Shown piece after piece: positions 58,831 through 64,000 of a DNA stretch of 64,000 nucleotides. Numbering within the stretch: the first letter of the stretch is position 1; each line of letters begins with the position of its first letter. The stretch is from Eretmocerus hayati. Its lineage: Eukaryota; Arthropoda; Insecta; Hymenoptera; Aphelinidae. Location: assembly GCA_029851415.1 (NCBI GenBank), contig CM056741.1:161745685-161809684 (forward strand), given 5' to 3'. A program made the position numbers and the translations under genes. The notes under the pieces were generated by a model that was not told where the DNA came from, did not search any database, and worked only from the letters and a program-made list of their open reading frames with translations.

Positions 58831-60166
58831 CCGGGAGGGGGGGGGAACTCGACTATATGTTATTTTCCACGTGTGATCCATTTACGGTATGAGACCCCCA
58901 AAATCGGACAGAAATTATCGGATACACTTCAGGCGACGTACAAAGTGGCGTACTTTCAAAATTTGGACCGATATCTACATATTTTAAGCAAATAAGTGCG
59001 GTTCAAATGGCCTTATGTGACCTGTAAGATATTTTCAGCTGCTTCGACCTCAATGAATTGAAATTGTCACCGAATTCGAGTAAATGTTTCAGATATTCGA
59101 GTCAGGTTTCATTCGATTTTAGATACAAGACTGAACATCCTTAAGTGATTCAATACAAACTCATTAGTGAAGGTACAGCCCGAGACTCATCAGTTTCCTG
59201 ACTGGAGCATCTCACGTTATAAATTCATCTCAAATTCATGATGGCATTCCAACGCAGGGCACGCTCGAGCAGTGGCATTATATACAAACAAACAAACACA
59301 GAGCACCAAGAGTACAGAATTCACGGTCTTTCAAGGCTCACGATTGTACACAGGTCGCTGGCCGTCGTTAATCAAGTGAGAGCCACTGCTATGCTCCAAC
59401 ATATATAAGCTATTATAGATACCTCTCTCCCTCGCTTTCGGATTATTAATCAAATGAGAACTACTGGCTATGCGTGGTGGCTCATTGTCGAATACCGTGA
59501 GTCTGGGGTTCCTCTTGAGATTCTGAATATCTTACGTGTATAGAACCACACACGTGTATCCGAACGTATACGTACACATGTAAAATTGGATATGTGAGAG
59601 TGTGTAAAGTAACACATTTCGATGGAAGACGTATATTAGGGCCCGTGCACGCCTTCATCTCTTATCGACCAAACTCGAGATTGCAAGGGAGAAAGACAAG
59701 GAGCAAGTCGACCGAGCTTGCCAGCGTACTATAGTCGACAGCCTCCCTCATCGATTGAAATTTTAACGTGAAATCACATGGGAGCGCTTTGGTTCGAAAC
59801 GTTCGAGTCGAACAATGACGTGGCAAACTTTGGTCTGGGGTCAAAAGTTGTCAAGCTCTTGTCAACGCCTAGATTATTTATTCAATTATTTGATACGAAT
59901 CCAGTTATTCAAGGTTCTAGAAGATGTATAACATTCACGACAAGAATATGGCTTATTAAGAGCAAAATCATATCAATTTAAAGTACATGATCACAATTGT
60001 CGGAATGATCACATGGCCGTTGATCGAAACGACCTCCCAAACTCCGAATCGTGAATAAATTACAGTTTCTTCGGCAACGATTTTTTGAAGATCGTAGATA
60101 TAGATTGGTCGTTTCGAAAATGTCTCATTTTATAAGTTGAGATATATTGTATAAAACAATTTTGGT
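58831..60166. other. Unique sequence with a GC-richer island at 59.23-59.7 kb
   Basis: The island contains CACGTGT/ACACGT and CTCTC-type strings with no ORF of note. ORF 59778-59981 (+) lies just upstream of the putative takeout-like exons but shows no recognisable motif, and I could not splice it to them. Confidence 0.3.
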
Positions 60167-60328
60167 ATGTACAATTTTTCGGCTAGCTCAATATATTTTC
60201 TTATAAAGCAAAGATGGTATCCGAACTTTTTTTTCCGAGTTTTTTTCTCAAAAAGGATTCCAGGTCAATTGATTGCAGGATTTATATTCTTGGCAATTGA
60301 CGATCTTATGGATGAACCTCGTTTCAAA
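60167..60328 (+). CDS. Putative exon 1 of a takeout/JHBP-like gene fragment
   Basis: An open frame runs from ATG at 60167 (in-frame stop at 60152) to a consensus donor AAA/GTAAGT at 60328/60329. Its C-terminal part, FIFLAIDDLMDEPRFK, would match the helix before the conserved 'GIPELGIP' region of takeout/juvenile-hormone-binding-type proteins, though the usual cysteine just upstream is missing. The N-terminal part is hydrophobic and aromatic but not a clean signal peptide. A real exon may therefore begin later, at the AG ending at 60263 or 60278. It joins exon 2 in phase 0 through a 52-base intron. These are secreted carriers of lipophilic ligands in the known family. Confidence 0.3.
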
Positions 60329-60380
60329 GTAAGTTCTTGATCTTGCAATCCGCTATCAAAAACAAATTTCTGATATGAAG

Positions 60381-60594
60381 TATTTTTCAAAAGAGATAGG
60401 TATAGATAATAAACCATTGGACACCTTCAAAAATCCACGAGATAATAATGGGGGAGTGATAGAAGTTTTTCATGCAATTAAGTTAAAAAAAAGTGTACAT
60501 ATTATACTTTCTGATCTAAATGTGGAATCTTTTCATATTTATGAGAATAATTTTCGTACTCTAGAGACCGTAAGAATTTCATTCAGGATAGACG
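60381..60594 (+). CDS. Putative exon 2, takeout/JHBP-like domain segment
   Basis: The frame is open from the acceptor ATATGAAG at 60380 to the donor GACG/GTAAGT at 60594/60595. Features in order: KEIGI and PLDTFKNP (compare 'ELGIPPLDPLKIP' of the family), then GGVIEVFHAIKL, SVHIILSDLNVESF (compare 'LKNVKIHGLSDFKV') and TVRISFRIDG (compare 'FPKLRIEG'). The order and spacing fit the N-terminal half of the hydrophobic-ligand-binding fold; the alignment is from memory. The acceptor lacks a good pyrimidine tract. I found no following exon carrying the expected 'LPI.G.G' region before the repeats at 62 kb. It may be a fragment, a pseudogene, or a gene with a long next intron. Confidence 0.35.
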
Positions 60595-62052
60595 GTAAGT
60601 TAATGATGCTTTTTCAATCGAAGCATTTGATTTCAAGATGAAACTGCATATCCTGATAATCTTCGAAGTTGAAACTAAAGGATTAATGTAATATATATAT
60701 ATATATCACAACCGATCTCAGAAAGATTTTGGGTGAACGATAATCGAATAGACAGCTCAAGTGATACCTCAAACATTTCTTTTGTATCCGAGCATCCAAA
60801 AACTTGCAGAATCGGAATACTCCTTATAAGTTAATAGGGCGGAAAATATCAAGTGGTAACCGCAACCAGTTTATTATGAGAATGAATTGAATTCACTGAG
60901 TTATATAAGATGAGTAGAGTCGTACACCTCTCGTCTCTTAAATCGACTGCAATAAATGGTTTCCCCCAAAAAATCATCTTATAGCCAACTCAGAATCAAT
61001 TGAATGATTTCTCTTTCGTTACAAATGAAAGGGAGTGAGCAAAACTTTTTTATGTACAGTCACTCGTGATCAAAAAAGGCGCCTTTTATGATATTGTACA
61101 TTATATACCTTCGATCGTACAGGTATCCTTTTGTCCATTGCTCTTTGTACTATGAGTATCGAGGATCGATTTGTGGGATGGGCAAGCAAAAATGTAGTAT
61201 AGCTCAAACTCATCGTCATTTACCGCTCTTTTTCTGCTTGTTCTATTTTTGTAGAGAGTTTTTTTTATCCCCCTATCACAGTCAACTTCGACATTGTCTG
61301 CTCTCATATATGAAAACTGGCGCATGAATACCGGTGCACTTTTCTCTTTATAAAAATGAAATGAAGGAAGGGTGAAACTCTTTTTTTTTTGTGATGTATC
61401 GAATTAGTTCTCGTTGGTGAAACTAATATTTTTATACCTGAAATGCAATGAAAGTATCCCTTTCACACTGAATTCTACCCTTTTGAAAACCGCCACTCAA
61501 TAATCTATGATATAGTACATGAGGCGTGCTATTTTTATCCCAAAAGTTGATTCCCACCGACCAATTTCAGAAAAAAGAACCGCGGTGAATTTTTCGCGAA
61601 TTTGTAAAAGATATATTTTGTTCAATTGAATTAAATGTTTTCTGTAATACGAGAAACAGATGCTCTGTGAAGCTTTGAGAGTAAGAAATTTATGACTATC
61701 TCTTACACAGATAGATACAATAAGATCCAGATAATGTGTCAATTGATTTGAAATGGAACCTGATATGATAGAATTGGGAACGTTTTCAAGGAGCGAATTT
61801 TAGGACAACAATTGATGATCCAAAAAAGTATGTTCAAAACTTGAGTATGTGACCATTCTTTCTTTTCTATCGAAACAATTACTATTTGATATAAAAGTAT
61901 ATCTGATGAATTTGATTCCACAATGTAGCCAGCCTTATAGTTTCAAATTACCTTCGAACATGCAATATTAATCGATTTTTCCAAAGATACTGACATTCTC
62001 AAGCATGAAACCATGTAAAATAAAATCAGGATCGGTGCACTGGGAAAAATCT
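60595..62052. other. AT-rich sequence downstream of the putative exons
   Basis: An (AT)n microsatellite lies at 60689-60706. Open - strand frames at 61497-61742 and 61739-61921 abut but show no recognisable motif. No downstream takeout-like exon was recognised. Confidence 0.3.
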
Positions 62053-62160
62053 TGAGCTGGAACAGGTCACATGTGACTTGTATCACGTCACGTATGCTGC
62101 CTGCGCCAGGTACCATTGGTGACCTAAACGAGCTGGAAACGAGAGAGAGCTGTTCCAGCT
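62053..62160. repeat. Short inverted repeat at the outer edge of the terminal complex
   Basis: GAGCTGGAACAG at 62053 and CTGTTCCAGCTC at 62148 are complementary, enclosing CACATGTGACTTG and GTGACCTAAACGAGC. It directly precedes the long inverted-repeat arm starting at 62173 and is probably part of the same element. Confidence 0.5.
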
Positions 62161-62172
62161 CACTATGGTGCC

Positions 62173-62430
62173 TGTATTAGGCACCATGAGTGACCTGGCA
62201 AGCGTAGGGTCCCTAGAAGGGGGTCTCGACATGGTCCGCCATATTCAGACAAATCCGGTAGATATAGGTATACAAAAAGTATTAGTTTGTCTGAATATGG
62301 CGGCGATTTACCCAGGGGTGGGAGAACCGTGTCGAGACCCCCTTCTAGTGACCCTAGGCACGCGCATCTCAGTCTGGCTGGCTGTCTGCTCGCCGCGCGG
62401 CGTGGAAAGGTTATGTGTCATCACATAAAT
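62173..62430 (+). repeat. Left arm of a terminal inverted repeat, interrupted by a miniature element
   Basis: 62173-62204 plus 62365-62430 are together the reverse complement of 63900-64000. The two pieces read TGTATTAGGCACCATGAG, then CATCTCAGTCTGGCTGGC, then GCCGCGCGGCGTGGAAAGG. The interruption is the 152-bp hAT-like element plus its target duplication. The facing arm runs off the window, so the full arm length is unknown. The spacing between arms is about 1.47 kb, consistent with one transposon having long terminal inverted repeats or with two oppositely oriented copies. Confidence 0.85.
62205..62356 (+). mobile_element. 152-bp hAT-like miniature foldback element, copy B
   Basis: The ends TAGGGTCCCTAGAAGG and CCTTCTAGTGACCCTA are near-complementary, and the element is the inverted twin of 24067-24218. 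It is flanked by GGCAAGCG (62197-62204) and GGCACGCG (62357-62364), an 8-bp target duplication with one mismatch. The facing repeat arm at the window end has a single GGCAAGCG followed directly by CATCTC, i.e. the unoccupied site. An 8-bp duplication with TAGGG ends places it in or near the hAT superfamily. It has no coding capacity. ORFs 62165-62428 and 62287-62517 are shadows. Confidence 0.85.
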
Positions 62431-62850
62431 ATCATGCATTATTTAGGTCGGCTTATTATTATAAGACATTTATTAAAGACAGCTTTTCAAGAATTCCTAT
62501 CACCAGGATCATTTTGACTTCAACGTCATGATGCATTTCAACACGCAAGATATCAGTTCAGACATGTGTTGAAGGCAAGTTCATTTTCTAAATTCACTGA
62601 ATGATTCAAAATTGATCTAGAGAAAGATTGAGAGGCTAAGACATTTCCAAGATCAGACCCACAGAATCCAGTACCACCTATCAATAAGGAACTGTGATTT
62701 AGTAATGTTCAGATTCGCTTAAATGAGGGCGATAACTTCTTCTAAAACACCGATAACCATCAGTTGGACATTTTCTGTTCTCCTTGCCATGTTTTGGTTA
62801 TAGATTCATGGGCCAACATCTTGTCATGAATAACAGGGAAGTGACATAAT
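62431..62850. other. Interior of terminal inverted-repeat complex, no gene
   Basis: AT-rich unique-looking sequence between the left arm and the inner foldback. No ORF or motif recognised. Confidence 0.35.
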
Positions 62851-63310
62851 TCCGGAAAATGTTATATTTTGAGAGTTCGCGGTAAAATAGGTAAAAGAAG
62901 AAAAGTTTGAAATTTCGACATCTATGGTTTTTAAATCATCATTGAAGTTTTGACAATTTGAATTGGCGCCATCCAATATGGCGGTGGCTGCACACGTGCC
63001 GCTGAATTCTCCAACTGTTGTGATGTCATTTTTCATCGGAAATTCTTATCTAAATCACAATCGAGAGCATATTTTACTCAAATAATAAAAGTTCGCGGTG
63101 GAGAAACGCGGGTCCGACTCAGAATCATCGTGGAAAACATTCTGGAGTCACGTGACTCATGTGCAGTTGCCGCCATATTGAATGGCGCCAATTCAAAACC
63201 TGAAAAACTTCAGACTCAAATCTAAGTCACTTAGACAACAGAAAATTCCCGAATTTCCACATATCGTGTCTGTTTCAACGTGAATTCCATAATATGAACA
63301 TTTTCGAATA
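62850..63310. repeat. Inner foldback element (decayed arms)
   Basis: GAATTGGCGCCATCCAATATGG near 62958-62979 mirrors CCATATTGAATGGCGCCAATTC near 63173-63194. Weaker pairing extends outward through TTGAAGTTTT/AAAACTTCA-type sequence to about 62855 and 63305. The arms are more diverged than those of the three long hairpins, so this is an older foldback. It lies inside the 62.17-64.0 kb inverted repeat. Confidence 0.55.
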
Positions 63311-63654
63311 GTTTTTGTAGTCATGTCAGTTCTCTATTAGTAAATACTTGTGTCAGGGTATTCAAAGAACAGAGACTGATTCATCAATTTTTTAGAAAGA
63401 TGATGCGCTTGAAGTTCAATGATTCTAAATAATGTAAATACTATCTCTTTCAATATTCTCAGGAACATTTTTACTATTTTTTTTCCTTTGATTCTCAAGG
63501 ACTTATTTGAGGGAGGTATTGACTCTGACAACAGATTTGAGACCAGAATGTTGACTGAGGGAAGGAAGAGTAATGTCATTACAAATTTGCAAAGATAATT
63601 TCAAGTGTTTATGATAAAAAAAAGCCACATCAGAAATAAAAAATGTCCACAAAA

Positions 63655-63735
63655 AATTCTCCTCCCGGGATTCGACCCCCGTCCTCCTGGGTATGGGCAT
63701 CAGACGCTGTCCACTCGACCACCACGTCACATTTC
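63655..63735 (-). repeat. tRNA-like segment (SINE head or tRNA pseudogene)
   Basis: On the - strand an A-box-like TGGTCGAGTGG (63711-63721) and a B-box-like GGGGTCGAATCCC (about 63666-63678) are spaced as in pol III internal promoters. The order and the string GTGGACAGCGTCTGA resemble serine-type tRNAs. The T stem pairs at four of five positions. No acceptor stem forms and there is no serine long variable arm, so a working tRNA is unlikely. Confidence 0.45.
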
Positions 63736-63899
63736 TGAATAGCTGAAATTTCGTATCTAAGCAGTGGCACCCCAAGGGATGCTTTTGATTTGGCTGTTAT
63801 AATGTCCACAGATCTTTGCACGCAGTAAGAACCATACTCGCACGTTATTGGATAATGATGAACAATCACTATCTGGAGACCCAGTCCATCTCCGCATTA

Positions 63900-64000
63900 T
63901 TTATGTGATGACACATAAATAACCTTTCCACGCCGCGCGGCGAGCAGACAGCCAGCCAGACTGAGATGCGCTTGCCAGGTCACTCATGGTGCCTAATACA
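63900..64000 (-). repeat. Right arm of the terminal inverted repeat (empty site for the miniature element)
   Basis: The last 101 bases are the reverse complement of the left arm without the 152-bp insertion. Read on - they run TGTATTAGGCACCATGAG, GGCAAGCG, CATCTCAG without a break. A small difference near the inner end (TTATTTATGTGTCATC versus TTATGTGTCATC) separates the two arms. The arm continues beyond the window. Confidence 0.85.

Noticed and set aside
62165..62517. Two plus-strand ORFs near the window end, one similar to an ORF at 24046-24246
   Set aside because: The similarity is explained by the shared 152-bp miniature element, not by a protein.
1..64000. Canonical tRNA, rRNA, known miRNA and CRISPR features
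   Set aside because: I looked for tRNA B-box strings, the mature sequences of common insect miRNAs that I remember, and spaced direct repeats. Only the two tRNA-like remnants were found. A covariance-model scan would be decisive.

Overview
This window looks like animal, most probably insect, nuclear DNA. It is AT-rich and packed with small non-autonomous DNA transposons, long foldback elements, microsatellites and degenerate minisatellites, with tRNA-like SINE remnants. There are no bacterial-style operons, no rRNA or canonical tRNA genes and no CRISPR array. I could not place the species; the TTAA-flanked and hAT-type miniature elements fit insects. I see no complete, confidently recognisable protein-coding gene. 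The region reads as intergenic or intronic sequence.

Layout. 1-6.6 kb is mostly unique sequence with a few unassigned ORFs. 6.6-7.7 kb holds a repeat element with a tRNA-like core and a compound hairpin. 9.5-10.5 kb is the first of three copies of an element made of a conserved core joined to a long G/C-skewed minisatellite; the others are at 27.8-28.4 and 57.0-58.1 kb. Two elements with related G-rich inverted termini lie at 12.4-13.6 and 36.9-37.8 kb. Three long hairpins, each about 0.67-0.8 kb with arms of 309-359 bp, lie at 22.9-23.6, 45.8-46.6 and 54.9-55.6 kb. Miniature elements include a 152-bp hAT-like foldback (24.1 and 62.2 kb) and TTAA-flanked piggyBac-like elements (24.7 and 27.4 kb, plus a solo end at 55.7 kb). 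Two tandem arrays switch orientation in the middle (32.5-34.15 and 51.4-52.35 kb). The last 2 kb is a nested inverted-repeat complex. One arm of it carries the hAT-like element and the other arm preserves the empty target site.

Possible genes. The best coding signal is a pair of + strand exons at 60.17-60.59 kb. They join in frame across a 52-bp intron and resemble the middle of a takeout/JHBP-family protein. On the - strand, putative exons with good splice acceptors lie at 39.3-39.6, 38.9, 34.3-34.4, 27.7 and 16.8 kb. They could belong to one or more genes with very long introns. All of these calls are tentative because no homology search was possible. Locally GC-richer islands recur every few kb between the repeats and may be cis-regulatory or first-exon regions.
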